Below, in pieces: positions 25,246 to 36,056 of a stretch of DNA of 64,000 nucleotides. Source of the DNA: Clostridium sardiniense (GTDB lineage Bacteria; Bacillota; Clostridia; Clostridiales; Clostridiaceae); NCBI RefSeq assembly GCF_016907995.1, contig NZ_JAFBDA010000002.1, positions 124,001-188,000 of the forward strand, written 5' to 3'. Made by a program: the position numbers and the translations under genes. The first letter of the stretch is position 1; each line of letters opens with the position of its first letter. The notes below the pieces were generated by a model, which was not told where the DNA came from, made no database searches, and saw only the letters and a list, made by a program, of their open reading frames with translations.

Positions 25246-25653
25246 ATGGATTTTTCAAGCTTAGTTTTAATGGAGAAAGATAAAGATACAGGATTTATTT
25301 CCAAAGAATTAGGAAGTTTTAGCGTTGATGAAGGTGCTTTATTTGTAAGAAAATTTTTTGTAGAAGATGGAGTTGTTAATTTATACTTTGATACAAATAA
25401 AGATGTTGAAGAATGGGAATATTCAGCAATATATGATTTATTTAATGAAGAAGGATTTAAAGAAAAAGGATATGAATTAGAGGAAGATTTAGAAGAGTAT
25501 AATCCTACATTTATTATAAAATTTGAATATGATGAAGAATATAGCAAAATACAAGAAAAGTTAAATGAGATTATTGGATTAATAAAAACTGAAATGGAAA
25601 ATGTATTTAAGAATATAGAAGGAAAAGAAGAAGAATATAAGGAAGAAGTTTAG
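25246..25653 (+). CDS. Conserved acidic protein of unknown function (possibly DUF6762)
   Basis: The 135-residue soluble protein is very acidic (about a third Asp/Glu). It begins MDFSSLVLMEKDKDTGFISKELGSF, has a beta-rich first half with FVEDGVVNLYFDTNKDVEEWEYSAIYDLF, and a helical C-terminal tail. No signal or membrane segment. Start follows GAAAGGAAG. It resembles the DUF6762 group by memory; this was not checked. No function can be given. It lies 5' of pepF with a weak hairpin between. Confidence 0.65.
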   Translation: MDFSSLVLMEKDKDTGFISKELGSFSVDEGALFVRKFFVEDGVVNLYFDTNKDVEEWEYSAIYDLFNEEGFKEKGYELEEDLEEYNPTFIIKFEYDEEYSKIQEKLNEIIGLIKTEMENVFKNIEGKEEEYKEEV

Positions 25654-25690
25654 AACTTCATATAAAAGCATATAATAAAAGAAAACTTAT

Positions 25691-25725
25691 AATAGGTGAG
25701 GCAAAGGCTTCACCTATTAATATAA
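25691..25725 (+). terminator. Possible weak terminator upstream of pepF
   Basis: AATAGGTGA (25691-25699) pairs with TCACCTATT (25710-25718), but the downstream T-tract is interrupted (AATATAATTT). Confidence 0.5.
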
Positions 25726-25770
25726 TTTAATGAAAAGAAATATTTTTAACTATAAAAAGGAGGAATTTAT

Positions 25771-27567
25771 ATGGCTCAAAATGTTTTAAAAAATAGAGAT
25801 GAAATAAAAGAAGATGATAAGTGGAAAATTGAAAAAATCTATGCATCAAATGATGAGTGGGAAAAGGATTTTACAAAGCTTAAAGGTGAAGCACCAAAAT
25901 TAAGAGAATTTCAGGGTAAGCTTAACAAGCCAGAAGTGATTTTAGAATATTTAAAGTTATCAGAAAAAACTTCTCGTTTAGCTGAGAGACTTTATGTATA
26001 TGCACACCTAAAAAGTGATGAGGATACAGCTAATAATGAAAATCAAGCTAGAATGAGTAAAGTTGATAGCTATATGGCTGAATTATCAAGCTATTCTGCA
26101 TATTTTGTACCAGAAATATTATCATTAGGAGAAAATTATATAAAGAAAGCAATTGAAGAAGTAGCAGATCTTAAAGAATACGAATTTATATTCGAAAATA
26201 TACTAAAAGAAAAAGATCATGTATTAAGCAAAGAAATGGAAGAACTAATGGCACAAGTTTCAGACTGTTTAGATGCTCCATCTTCAATACAAAGCATGCT
26301 TAGTAATGCTGATATGACTTTCTCTAAAATTAAAGATGAGAATGGAGAGTTAGTTGAATTAACAGAGGGGAATTATTCTTCATTTATAAAATCAAAAAAT
26401 AGAGCTGTAAGAGAAGAAGCATTTAAGGCTTTATTTTCTCAATATAGTAAACTTAAAAATACATTTGCAACAACTTTAAGTTCATCAATTAAGAATTTTT
26501 CTTTTGATGCAAGAGTAAGAAAGTATAATTCTTGTCTAGAAGCTTCTCTTAAACCTAATAATATTCCTATAGAAGTTTATAAGGAAGCTTTAAATACTAT
26601 AGATAAGAATTTAAGTTCTCTTCATAGATATATTTCACTTAAAAAGAAGATGCTAGGACTTGAAGAAATGCATATGTATGATTTATATGTTCCAGTTATA
26701 GAAATAGAAAAGGATCACATAGAATTTAATGAAGGTGTAAAGCTTGCAATAGATGGACTTAATCCTTTAGGAGAAGAGTATCTTAATATATTTAAAGAAG
26801 GAATAAATTCAGGCTGGATAGATAAATATCAAAATAAAGGCAAAAGAGGGGGAGCATACTCTTGGGGATCTTACGATACAATGCCTTATGTTTTATTAAA
26901 TTATAATTATGAGCTTAATGATGTATCTACATTAGTTCATGAAATGGGTCATTCAATTCATTCATATTATTCAAGAAAGAATCAACCATACTTCTATGCA
27001 GGATACACATTATTCTGTGCAGAGGTTGCTTCAACAACTAATGAAGCATTACTTATACACTATTTAATTGACAAAGAAACAGATAAAAAGAGAAAATTAT
27101 ACTTAATAAATCAAGAACTTGAACAAATTAGAACTACTGTATTTAGACAATTAATGTTTGCAGAATTCGAACTTTATACTCATGAAAGTATAGAAAGTGG
27201 AAATCCACTTACAGCTTCAGAATATTCAAGTAAATGGCATGAATTAAATGTTAAGTATTTTGGTGATGAGATGATTGTAGATGAAGATATTGATATTGAA
27301 TGGGCAAGAATACCTCATTTCTACTCAGACTTTTATGTATATCAATATGCAACAGGATATGCAGCTGCATCAGCCTTTGCAAATTCTATATTAAATAAAG
27401 AAGAAAATGCTGTAGAGAAATACAAATCATTCTTAAAGAGTGGTGGAAGTGACTATCCTATAAATATATTAAAAAATGCAGGTGTTGATATGACTACATC
27501 AAAACCTTTAGAAGCTACAATTAAAAGATTTAATGAACTTTTAGATATGTTAGAAGAAAATCTATAG
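25771..27567 (+). CDS. pepF: Oligoendopeptidase F
   Basis: Zinc metallopeptidase of the M3B family that cleaves peptides of about 7-17 residues in the cytoplasm, 598 residues as expected. The zinc site is HEMGH at residues 390-394 with the third ligand Glu in FCAEVASTTNE. RGGAYSWGSYDTMPYVLLNYNYELNDVSTLVHE precedes it. Start is ATG with AAAAGGAGGAATT upstream. Monocistronic, ending at a strong terminator. Confidence 0.95.
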   Translation: MAQNVLKNRDEIKEDDKWKIEKIYASNDEWEKDFTKLKGEAPKLREFQGKLNKPEVILEYLKLSEKTSRLAERLYVYAHLKSDEDTANNENQARMSKVDSYMAELSSYSAYFVPEILSLGENYIKKAIEEVADLKEYEFIFENILKEKDHVLSKEMEELMAQVSDCLDAPSSIQSMLSNADMTFSKIKDENGELVELTEGNYSSFIKSKNRAVREEAFKALFSQYSKLKNTFATTLSSSIKNFSFDARVRKYNSCLEASLKPNNIPIEVYKEALNTIDKNLSSLHRYISLKKKMLGLEEMHMYDLYVPVIEIEKDHIEFNEGVKLAIDGLNPLGEEYLNIFKEGINSGWIDKYQNKGKRGGAYSWGSYDTMPYVLLNYNYELNDVSTLVHEMGHSIHSYYSRKNQPYFYAGYTLFCAEVASTTNEALLIHYLIDKETDKKRKLYLINQELEQIRTTVFRQLMFAEFELYTHESIESGNPLTASEYSSKWHELNVKYFGDEMIVDEDIDIEWARIPHFYSDFYVYQYATGYAAASAFANSILNKEENAVEKYKSFLKSGGSDYPINILKNAGVDMTTSKPLEATIKRFNELLDMLEENL

Positions 27568-27576
27568 ATTAAATAT

Positions 27577-27635
27577 AAATCAATCTAATTTCCTAAGTCA
27601 TATAAAACTTAGGAGTATTAGATTGATTTTTTAAT
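27577..27635 (+). terminator. Strong terminator of pepF
   Basis: A long hairpin: AAATCAATCTAAT (27577-27589) with ATTAGATTGATTT (27617-27629), plus an inner TCCTAAGT/ACTTAGGA, then TTTTT. Confidence 0.85.
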
Positions 27636-27732
27636 ATTTCTTATTAATTCTATAAATAGAATAGTATTTTCTTTGAAAAGTTTAAATGTATATTTTATAA
27701 TGTATTTAAAGATTAAAAATAGTGGAGGAAAT

Positions 27733-28725
27733 ATGAGAGACTTTAATCAAAGAGTTTATGAGTTTCTTTCAAGTACTCAAGGCTTTTATATGCAACAATA
27801 TTATAGTAATTTTTATAAAGAAGATAGATGGATTGCTATTAAAGATTTAGAGGAAGGCATATATGCTGTAATAATATCAAAGGATTCAAATGAAGACATT
27901 GATTATGATGAAGCTTTTAGGTATTTAAGTAGTTTAGGAAAGAGATTTTTATTAAATAGTATTGTACTTGTACAAGGTGATTATATAAGAGGGGATAACC
28001 CTCATAGGAGTAAGCTGGTATATAATATAAATAATATGGAGGTTACGCACTGTGATGAAGGGTGTATACCTTTAAAAGAATGTTTAGAAATTATAAATAA
28101 AGAAAGAGTATCTGTAAATAATAAAAAAAGAATATTAGATATTTTTAGAGAAAGTCCTGTAACTAGTATGCTTATTTTAATAAATGTTATTGTTTTTATA
28201 ATAACAGCTATAGTATCTAAAAGTATAGTAGATATAAATACAAGGGTATTAATTGAATTTGGAGCAAAAGTAAATTATTTAATAAATCAAGGAGAAGTTT
28301 GGAGATTAATAACATGTGCCTTTCTGCATGGTGGAATTATGCATATAGCATTTAATATGTATTCATTATTCATTGTAGGTACAGTTGTAGAGAAAATATA
28401 TGGATGGAAGAAATATTTATCTATATATTTATTTTCAAGTATAACTTCAAGTTTATTAGGATATATTTTAGGTCCAAATATGATATCAGTTGGAGCTTCA
28501 GGAGCTATATTCGGTATATTAGGAGCCTTTTTATGGTTTGCATTAAGGGAAAAGAAACATCTTCAAAGAGGTGTTTTAGGTAATATAATAGCAGTTATTA
28601 TATTAAATTTATATATAGGATTTACTTCATCAAGTATAGATAATTTAGGACATATAGGAGGTTTTATAGGAGGTTTCATCCTTGCTATACCATTTTATCG
28701 TAGTAAAAAACATAATATTAATTAG
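27733..28725 (+). CDS. Rhomboid-family intramembrane serine protease
   Basis: The 330-residue protein has a soluble N-terminal region (1-130, with MRDFNQRVYEFLSSTQGFYM) followed by about six to seven helices. The catalytic serine is Ser256 in GASGAIFG and the histidine His307 in LGHIGGFIGG. HGGIMHIAFNMYSLFIVG gives the helix-2 motif. It is predicted to cleave within membrane helices; the substrate is unknown. ATG at 27733 was chosen because GTGGAGGAA is just upstream; an ATG at 27673 has no site. A second membrane gene begins 10 bases after it. Bacterial rhomboids with an N-terminal soluble part of this size are common in Firmicutes. Confidence 0.88.
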   Translation: MRDFNQRVYEFLSSTQGFYMQQYYSNFYKEDRWIAIKDLEEGIYAVIISKDSNEDIDYDEAFRYLSSLGKRFLLNSIVLVQGDYIRGDNPHRSKLVYNINNMEVTHCDEGCIPLKECLEIINKERVSVNNKKRILDIFRESPVTSMLILINVIVFIITAIVSKSIVDINTRVLIEFGAKVNYLINQGEVWRLITCAFLHGGIMHIAFNMYSLFIVGTVVEKIYGWKKYLSIYLFSSITSSLLGYILGPNMISVGASGAIFGILGAFLWFALREKKHLQRGVLGNIIAVIILNLYIGFTSSSIDNLGHIGGFIGGFILAIPFYRSKKHNIN

Positions 28726-28734
28726 GGGGTATTT

Positions 28735-29340
28735 ATGAAAAAATTAACTTATGATAGCGTTATAACATATTTATTTTTAATATTATTAGCTATCACAACA
28801 GTATGGGATGTAATTTATAGAGAGGGAGAAAAGTTACCTAGGATAGTATTAATTCTAGTTACTGTAGGTCTACTTAAATTATTTTGCAGATATACATTTT
28901 TTGGAAAATCTAAAATGACATATGTAGCTATCCTTATATTTATATTCTTTTCAATGTATTTAGCAAATGTATTAAACTTTTATGCAATAGAAGGATATGA
29001 TAAAATGCTTCATCTTGCATCAGGTTTATTAATAGGAGTTATTGGTTTTGCAATATACACATATTTATTTAATCCTAAAAAGAATAAAGGTATAAAACCT
29101 TTTGCTATGGTCTTATTTACTATAATGTTTGCAGTAGCTTGTGCTGGTGTATGGGAAATATGGGAGTTTACAACAGATAGTTTGTTTGGATTAACAGCTC
29201 AAAATGGACTAGAGGATACAATGTACGATATTATATGTGGAACAATTGGAGGTATAATGGTAACTATACCAATATATTTATATTCAAAAGGTGGAAAGAA
29301 TAAGTTACTAGACAAAATGATAAAAGAGATAACTGATTAG
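28735..29340 (+). CDS. Multi-pass membrane protein, YjdF/DUF2238-like
   Basis: A 201-residue protein with about six membrane helices. Polar residues inside helices, DKMLHLASGLLIGVIGF and WEIWEFTTDSLFG ... NGLEDTMYDIICGTIGG, resemble the conserved block of DUF2238/YjdF proteins; no activity is known to me. The start is 10 bases after the rhomboid stop, with ribosome-binding site TAGGGGG, so the two are an operon. Confidence 0.68.
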   Translation: MKKLTYDSVITYLFLILLAITTVWDVIYREGEKLPRIVLILVTVGLLKLFCRYTFFGKSKMTYVAILIFIFFSMYLANVLNFYAIEGYDKMLHLASGLLIGVIGFAIYTYLFNPKKNKGIKPFAMVLFTIMFAVACAGVWEIWEFTTDSLFGLTAQNGLEDTMYDIICGTIGGIMVTIPIYLYSKGGKNKLLDKMIKEITD

Positions 29341-29366
29341 TTAATAAGTTAATAAGTTAATATAAG

Positions 29367-29390
29367 GAGAATAGATAAACATCTATTCTC
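29367..29390. terminator. Bidirectional terminator between convergent genes
   Basis: GAGAATAGAT (29367-29376) pairs exactly with ATCTATTCTC (29381-29390). It separates the membrane gene from uvsE, whose stop lies at 29394. Confidence 0.75.
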
Positions 29391-29393
29391 TTT

Positions 29394-30632
29394 CTAATTA
29401 TAGAAATAATACATAGAGAGTGCATTATATAAGTTTTTTTTGAAGGCTAATTTATATAAATATTCTTTAGCTTTTTTTAATTTTTTATCATTAAATAGTT
29501 TATTAAAGTGATTTATTTCACTTTTAGTTAAATTATCTTCAAGTTCTAAATAGACTTCTTTAAGAGTGCTTATAGAACATTCAAAGGAAGGTTCTGAATA
29601 AATAAATCTATCTATAAATTTATAAAACTCTATTATTCCTTCAGTATTTAATATATATTTAGATTTTTCAAAGACATCCTTTCCTTTTTCTTTAAGATAA
29701 TATTTATAAGATTCTAATTCTTTAATCTTAGATTCTTCGGATAAAGTTCCTTTTAATTCGCTCAGTAAATGTATAGTTTTAATTGCAGAAAAATCTTTAT
29801 CTTTAACTTCTGTCATTATATCAATATCTAATCCATTTAAAGAATCTATATAATTTAAGAATCCATTACAAGATATAGTACTAGAATGAGATCCTTTCTT
29901 TTTAATTTTATTTTGTTCACTGTAATGAACTTTAATCGTGCCATCTTCTTTATGCCAAGTCTCATTAATGCTATTTAAGATTGAACAATTATCACCTTCA
30001 TGACCTTCATAGCAAGTATAGTGTAAATTATCATATATTATTGGAATAGAGCATTTTTCACTTATATATAACAAATCTTTTATTCTGTAATTTTTTTCAT
30101 CATTCTCAATTACTAGTCTTTTCTTTATATTTCTAGAAAGTAAATTATAATTATTAATAAAATTATCTATTGCTAATCTTTTATTGTTATATACTCCACC
30201 AACATGAAGTATAATCTTACAATCAGAGTCCAAGTTTAAGCTATCTAAAAATTTACAGTGATATTCTAAATCTCTAATTGATTTAGAAACTGTAGCCTTA
30301 TTATGACTATTCAAAACAGTATATTGTCCAGGGTGCATTGATACTCTAACAGAATTCTTTTTTATTAAATCACCTATTTCCTTTAGATCTTTTTTAAAAT
30401 AACTTTCCCAATCAAAAGTATTTATTTCGTGACTTGCAAAAGGAATTATATCAGAACTAATTCTGAATAAGTATATTTCATTAGAAATATTATAATTTAA
30501 AATATCTATTAGATTATTTAAATTATTAGATATGCAATTTATTAAAATATCTTCTGAATAGTTTTTTAGAATAAATGATTTTGTTGTTTTATTTGGAACT
30601 CTAAGTGGGGTACAGGCATAACCAATTTTCAT
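29394..30632 (-). CDS. uvsE: UV damage endonuclease UvsE (UVDE)
   Basis: TIM-barrel endonuclease that nicks DNA 5' to UV photoproducts and starts alternative excision repair. The N-terminal KIGYACTPL is the family start; RISSDIIPFASHEI, VSMHPGQYTVLNS, LHVGGVYNNK and VIENDEKNY carry metal-binding and UVDE-signature residues; IIYDNLHYTC and STISCNGF close the barrel. The 412-residue length includes a C-terminal helical extension of about 100 residues, as in other clostridial and Bacillus members. Start follows TAGGAGATA. Monocistronic. Confidence 0.93.
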   Translation of the reverse strand: MKIGYACTPLRVPNKTTKSFILKNYSEDILINCISNNLNNLIDILNYNISNEIYLFRISSDIIPFASHEINTFDWESYFKKDLKEIGDLIKKNSVRVSMHPGQYTVLNSHNKATVSKSIRDLEYHCKFLDSLNLDSDCKIILHVGGVYNNKRLAIDNFINNYNLLSRNIKKRLVIENDEKNYRIKDLLYISEKCSIPIIYDNLHYTCYEGHEGDNCSILNSINETWHKEDGTIKVHYSEQNKIKKKGSHSSTISCNGFLNYIDSLNGLDIDIMTEVKDKDFSAIKTIHLLSELKGTLSEESKIKELESYKYYLKEKGKDVFEKSKYILNTEGIIEFYKFIDRFIYSEPSFECSISTLKEVYLELEDNLTKSEINHFNKLFNDKKLKKAKEYLYKLAFKKNLYNALSMYYFYN

Positions 30633-30651
30633 TTTTATATCTCCTAAATAT

Positions 30652-30690
30652 TTAATAGTTTTAATAATAGTTTTAATAATAGTTTTAATA
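30652..30690. repeat. Short AT-rich tandem repeat, 12-bp period
   Basis: TAATAATAGTTT-type 12-mers are repeated about three times just upstream of uvsE, an imperfect low-complexity run. Confidence 0.6.
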
Positions 30691-30868
30691 AAATAGGCTT
30701 AAAGAATACATAATAAATATGAATAAAGAAAACTTTTTCATTTTTACTTAAATTTACATATTAACAAAATATTATTTTAAATTTTAAAAAAATGAGAAAA
30801 TTCTAAAAAATTAATGTATTTTATAGTAAAATATATTAAAAAGTTGTATTATATAAATAAATTACTAA

Positions 30869-32236
<1,368 letters not shown>

Positions 32237-32249
32237 TTAAAAAATGGAG

Positions 32250-32283
32250 AAAGTAGACTTTAGAAGGGTCTGCTTTTTTTTAT
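32250..32283 (+). terminator. Terminator of gdhA
   Basis: AAAGTAGACTT (32250-32260) pairs with GGGTCTGCTTT (32266-32276), allowing G.T wobbles, followed by T-rich sequence. Confidence 0.75.
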
Positions 32284-32468
32284 ATTTATTTAAAAAAATT
32301 GCGTTTGAAATATGTGTAAAACTAAGGGTTTTAGCAATTCTTAAATATTTTTAATTTTTATATACTTGATTTTTACACTATGTTGAATTATATTTAAAAG
32401 GACGTACTTTTAGAGAAAATAGAAAATGAATGGGGAAGAATTTCCATTTGTCATTAGGAGTGAATTTA

Positions 32469-33857
32469 ATGGGAAACTTAATTTATGCTGTAACAGCAGC
32501 GTTTCAATTTTTCGTATTCTTTATAACTATGTATTATTTAATACTAGCTTTCTTCGGATTATTTAGAAGAAAAGAGAAGAAAAATTACACACCAACTAAA
32601 AAGTTTGCAATGATAGTAGCGGCTCATAATGAGGAAGTAGTTATAGGTAAGCTTATTGAGAGCATGCAGAAACTTAATTATCCAAAGGAATTATATGATG
32701 TTTTCGTAATAGCAGATAACTGTACGGATAAGACTGCGGAAATATCAAGAAATTACGGAGTTAATGTATTCGAACGTTTTAACAAAGATAAGAGAGGTAA
32801 AGGTTATGCTCTTGAGTGGATGTTCGATAAACTTTTTAAAATGAATGAAAAATATGATGCTATTTGTATATTTGATGCAGATAATCTAGTGCATGAAGAT
32901 TTCTTAAAAGAAATAAACTCAAAGATGCTAGAAGGATATAAAGTTGTACAAGGATATATTGATAGTAAAAATCCAAATGACTCTTGGATTGCAACAGCGT
33001 ATTCAATAGCCTTTTGGTCACAAAATAGAATGTTCCAATTAGCAAGAAATAATGTTGGATTCTCAAACCAATTAGGTGGAACTGGATTTGCAATTGACAC
33101 AGGAATGTTACAAGAATTAGGATGGGGAGCAACATGTCTTACAGAAGATTTGGAATTTACTTGTAAACTTGTATCTAACGGAGAAAAAGTTGGTTGGGCA
33201 CATGATGCAAGAATATTCGATGAAAAACCATTAACATTAAAACAATCTTGGTCACAAAGAAAGAGATGGATGCAAGGATTTACAGATGTTGCATCAAGAT
33301 ACTTCTTTAAACTTATAAAAGCTTCAATAAAGCAAAGAAAGTGGTATATGTTTGATTGTGCATTATACGTAATGCAACCATTTGTTACATTGCTACTTGG
33401 TTTGTCAGCAGTACTTACTTTAGTGCAAGGAAATCTTGGAGCACCAGATGTCTTTGTTATAAGTAGTGTATTTAGTGATGTAGGTTGGAAGATATTTATA
33501 ATATGCCAATTCTTAATTACACCATTAGTATTAAAACTTGAGAAGAAAGTTTCAACAGGATTCTTTGCTATAATATTTATATATTCAATGAATGTGTTTA
33601 TATTACCAATATTATCAACTAAAATAGATAGTATGTATGCATTTACGATAGTATCAGCTGCGTATAATTTAGTAATGTTAGTAATTACATTTATATGCTT
33701 AGGAAAAAGTGGTTTACTATTATTTATCAGATTCTTATTATATGGATTATATACTTTAACTTGGATTCCAATTACGGTTCAAGGTATTATAAATAAGAAT
33801 AATAAAGAATGGAGTCACACTAAGCACGTAAGAAATGTTGAAATATGTGATTTGTAA
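32469..33857 (+). CDS. Membrane-bound processive glycosyltransferase, family 2
   Basis: A 462-residue GT2 protein of the BcsA/HAS-like kind. One helix is at the N-terminus, the GT-A domain follows (KFAMIVAAHNEEVVIGKLIESM ... DNCTDKTAEI ... FDADNLVHEDF ... TCLTEDLEFTCKL), and QRKRWMQGF is the processive QxxRW motif; four or five helices close the protein. It is predicted to polymerise a nucleotide sugar and possibly move the polymer across the membrane. The ATG at 32469 has a TTAGGAGTG site; an upstream ATG at 32430 does not. No partner export genes are adjacent. The polymer is unknown. Confidence 0.82.
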   Translation: MGNLIYAVTAAFQFFVFFITMYYLILAFFGLFRRKEKKNYTPTKKFAMIVAAHNEEVVIGKLIESMQKLNYPKELYDVFVIADNCTDKTAEISRNYGVNVFERFNKDKRGKGYALEWMFDKLFKMNEKYDAICIFDADNLVHEDFLKEINSKMLEGYKVVQGYIDSKNPNDSWIATAYSIAFWSQNRMFQLARNNVGFSNQLGGTGFAIDTGMLQELGWGATCLTEDLEFTCKLVSNGEKVGWAHDARIFDEKPLTLKQSWSQRKRWMQGFTDVASRYFFKLIKASIKQRKWYMFDCALYVMQPFVTLLLGLSAVLTLVQGNLGAPDVFVISSVFSDVGWKIFIICQFLITPLVLKLEKKVSTGFFAIIFIYSMNVFILPILSTKIDSMYAFTIVSAAYNLVMLVITFICLGKSGLLLFIRFLLYGLYTLTWIPITVQGIINKNNKEWSHTKHVRNVEICDL

Positions 33858-33860
33858 AAT

Positions 33861-33898
33861 AAAGGTTTAAGACTTTGATTAGTCTTAAACCTTTTTTT
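33861..33898 (+). terminator. Terminator of the glycosyltransferase gene
   Basis: A 14-bp exact stem (33861-33874 with 33881-33894), loop TTGATT, then TTTTTTT. Confidence 0.88.
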
Positions 33899-34048
33899 GA
33901 ATTTAAAAAGTCATAAATGATGATAATAAGTAATATAAATTATTTTGCAATAACTTAATATATAGTACAAGAAAAGTTTACCTATAAATTGATAATATAT
34001 TATTTAAGGGTGTATACTTAAATTAATAAAGATTAGGAGGAGAGGTTT

Positions 34049-35218
34049 ATGAAAAATTTTGATTATTCAATTAAAACAGAAGTCTATTTTGGAAAAGGCA
34101 AAATAAGAAGCCTTGGAAGGATATTACAAGGATATGGTGAAAAGGTTTTATTAGTATATGGTGGAGGAAGTATTAAGAAAATTGGATTATATGAAAAAGT
34201 TAAATCAATATTAGAAGAAAATAATATTGAATGCATAGAGCTAGGGGGAGTAGATCCTAACCCAAGAATAGAATCAGTAAGGGAAGGGGTTAAGCTTGTA
34301 CATGAAAATTCTATTGATATGATTTTACCTGTAGGTGGAGGTAGTACTATAGATTGTGCAAAAGCTATATCAGGAGCTAGCTTTTATGATGGTGATCCAT
34401 GGGAGATAGTAAAGAATCCTTCAAAAATAGAAAAGGCTTTACCTATAATTAGTATATTAACTCTTTCAGCTACAGGATCAGAAATGGATCCATTTGCTGT
34501 TATTTCAAATATGGATACAAATGAGAAATTAGGACTTGGTAATGAGATATTAAGACCAGTAGCTTCAATATTAGATCCTGAATATACTTATTCAGTACCT
34601 AAAAATCAAACAGCAGCAGGAACAGCTGATATAATGAGCCATGTATTTGAGGTATATTTTAGCAAAACTAAAGATGCATACTTACAAGACAGAATGGCAG
34701 AAGGTGTATTAAAAACATGTATTAAGTATGGAGAGATAGCGTATAATGAACCAGAAAATTATGAGGCAAGAGCTAATTTAATGTGGGCATCTAGTTTAGC
34801 TATAAATGGATTACTTTCTTGTGGAAAAGAAGGAACAGCTTGGTCAGTTCATCCAATAGAGCATGAATTGAGTGCATTTTATGATATAACTCATGGAGTT
34901 GGACTTGCTATATTAACACCTAATTGGATGAAATTTGTTTTGAATGAAGATACATTAGAAAAATTCTATGAATTTGGAGTCAATGTTTGGGATATAGATA
35001 AATTACTAGATAAAAAAGAAGTTGCAAATTTAGCTATAGAAAAAACAAGAAATTACTTTAAGAAACTTGGAATTCCAGAAAAACTTAGTGAAATAGGTAT
35101 TGGAGATGAAAAGTTTGAAATTATGGCCGAAAAAGCAGTAAAGGTTGGAGGCTTAAAATATGGATATAGAGCTTTAAATAAGGATGATGTAATAAGCATA
35201 TTTAAAGCATCATTATAA
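34049..35218 (+). CDS. bdh: NAD(P)H-dependent butanol/alcohol dehydrogenase, iron-type
   Basis: Iron-containing (group III) alcohol dehydrogenase of the BdhA/YqhD type, 389 residues. FDYSIKTEVYFGKGKI is the family N-terminus; VGGGSTIDCAKAIS is the nucleotide loop; the metal ligands lie in TADIMSHVFE, HPIEHELSAFYDITHGVGLA (Asp and three His). It reduces aldehydes such as butyraldehyde to alcohols in the cytoplasm. Start follows AGGAGGAGAGG. It is a different paralogue from dhaT downstream. Monocistronic with terminator. Confidence 0.92.
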   Translation: MKNFDYSIKTEVYFGKGKIRSLGRILQGYGEKVLLVYGGGSIKKIGLYEKVKSILEENNIECIELGGVDPNPRIESVREGVKLVHENSIDMILPVGGGSTIDCAKAISGASFYDGDPWEIVKNPSKIEKALPIISILTLSATGSEMDPFAVISNMDTNEKLGLGNEILRPVASILDPEYTYSVPKNQTAAGTADIMSHVFEVYFSKTKDAYLQDRMAEGVLKTCIKYGEIAYNEPENYEARANLMWASSLAINGLLSCGKEGTAWSVHPIEHELSAFYDITHGVGLAILTPNWMKFVLNEDTLEKFYEFGVNVWDIDKLLDKKEVANLAIEKTRNYFKKLGIPEKLSEIGIGDEKFEIMAEKAVKVGGLKYGYRALNKDDVISIFKASL

Positions 35219-35225
35219 TTAATAA

Positions 35226-35270
35226 ATTAGGACTTAAGAATTTATATAAATTTTTAAGTCCTAATTTTAA
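35226..35270 (+). terminator. Terminator of bdh
   Basis: ATTAGGACTTAA (35226-35237) pairs exactly with TTAAGTCCTAAT (35254-35265), with weak pairing between. Confidence 0.75.
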
Positions 35271-35442
35271 TATTAAAAATAATTATATAGGGAACTATAA
35301 TATTATGTTAATAAAATATTCAAAGATAATCTATTGAATATTTTATTTAAAAGTATAAAATATAATTATCAAAAGAGAAAAATTAGTAATGGAAAACAAT
35401 TATCGATATAGGTTTTGAATGCTAATTAAAGGAGTGAAGAAA

Positions 35443-35931
35443 ATGAATATAACAGTAAATGGAGAAAAAGTAACAATTAGAGGAGCGGAAGTAAGAGTTG
35501 GTCAAGAAGCACCTGATTTTGTTTTATCAGATAATGATTTAAAACCAGTTACATTAAAGGATACAAAGGGAAAGAGAGTATTTCTAACAGTTCCATCATT
35601 AGATACACCAGTATGTGATATGGAAGTTAAAAGATTTAATGAAGAAGCTACAAAGTTTAAAGACACTACTATATATGTAGTATCAGTTGATTTACCATTT
35701 GCACAAGCAAGATGGTGTGGAGCAGCAGATGTAGGAAATGTAATAACTCTTTCAGATTATAAAGATAGAGTATTTGGAGAAAATTACGGAGTATATATAG
35801 AAGAAGTTGGCTTCTTAGCTAGAGCGGTATTCGTTGTAGATGAAAATAATAAAGTTATATATGTAGAATATTGTAAAGATGTAAGTGATCATCCAAACTA
35901 TGATAAAGTATTAGAGGTCCTAGCTAAATAG
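35443..35931 (+). CDS. tpx: Thiol peroxidase
   Basis: Atypical two-Cys peroxiredoxin, 162 residues, that reduces peroxides with thioredoxin. Peroxidatic Cys58 is in PSLDTPVCDME and resolving Cys92 in ARWCGA, the same spacing as in E. coli Tpx (61 and 95). ATG at 35443 was chosen because AAAGGAGTGA is just upstream; an in-frame ATG at 35419 is further 5' without a site. Terminator follows. No PerR-type box is evident upstream by eye. Confidence 0.94.
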   Translation: MNITVNGEKVTIRGAEVRVGQEAPDFVLSDNDLKPVTLKDTKGKRVFLTVPSLDTPVCDMEVKRFNEEATKFKDTTIYVVSVDLPFAQARWCGAADVGNVITLSDYKDRVFGENYGVYIEEVGFLARAVFVVDENNKVIYVEYCKDVSDHPNYDKVLEVLAK

Positions 35932-35957
35932 TATTATCTAAAAAGATAGAAACATAG

Positions 35958-35995
35958 AAAAAAATCGTACAAACGTATGTACGATTTTTTTCTTT
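35958..35995 (+). terminator. Terminator of tpx
   Basis: AAAAAAATCGTAC (35958-35970) pairs exactly with GTACGATTTTTTT (35979-35991). Confidence 0.85.
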
Positions 35996-36056
35996 TTTTA
36001 TTTTGTAAAAGTATGATAGAATAGAATGGTTAATAAATTGTATAGGGGTCCTTAGT

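Noticed and set aside
30652..30690. Tandem repeat considered as a CRISPR-like or operator array
   Set aside because: The unit is only 12 bases, has no unique spacers and is simple AT slippage-type sequence.
30788..30802. CodY-like box upstream of gdhA
   Set aside because: Four mismatches from AATTTTCWGAAAATT in a very AT-rich region; such matches are expected by chance.
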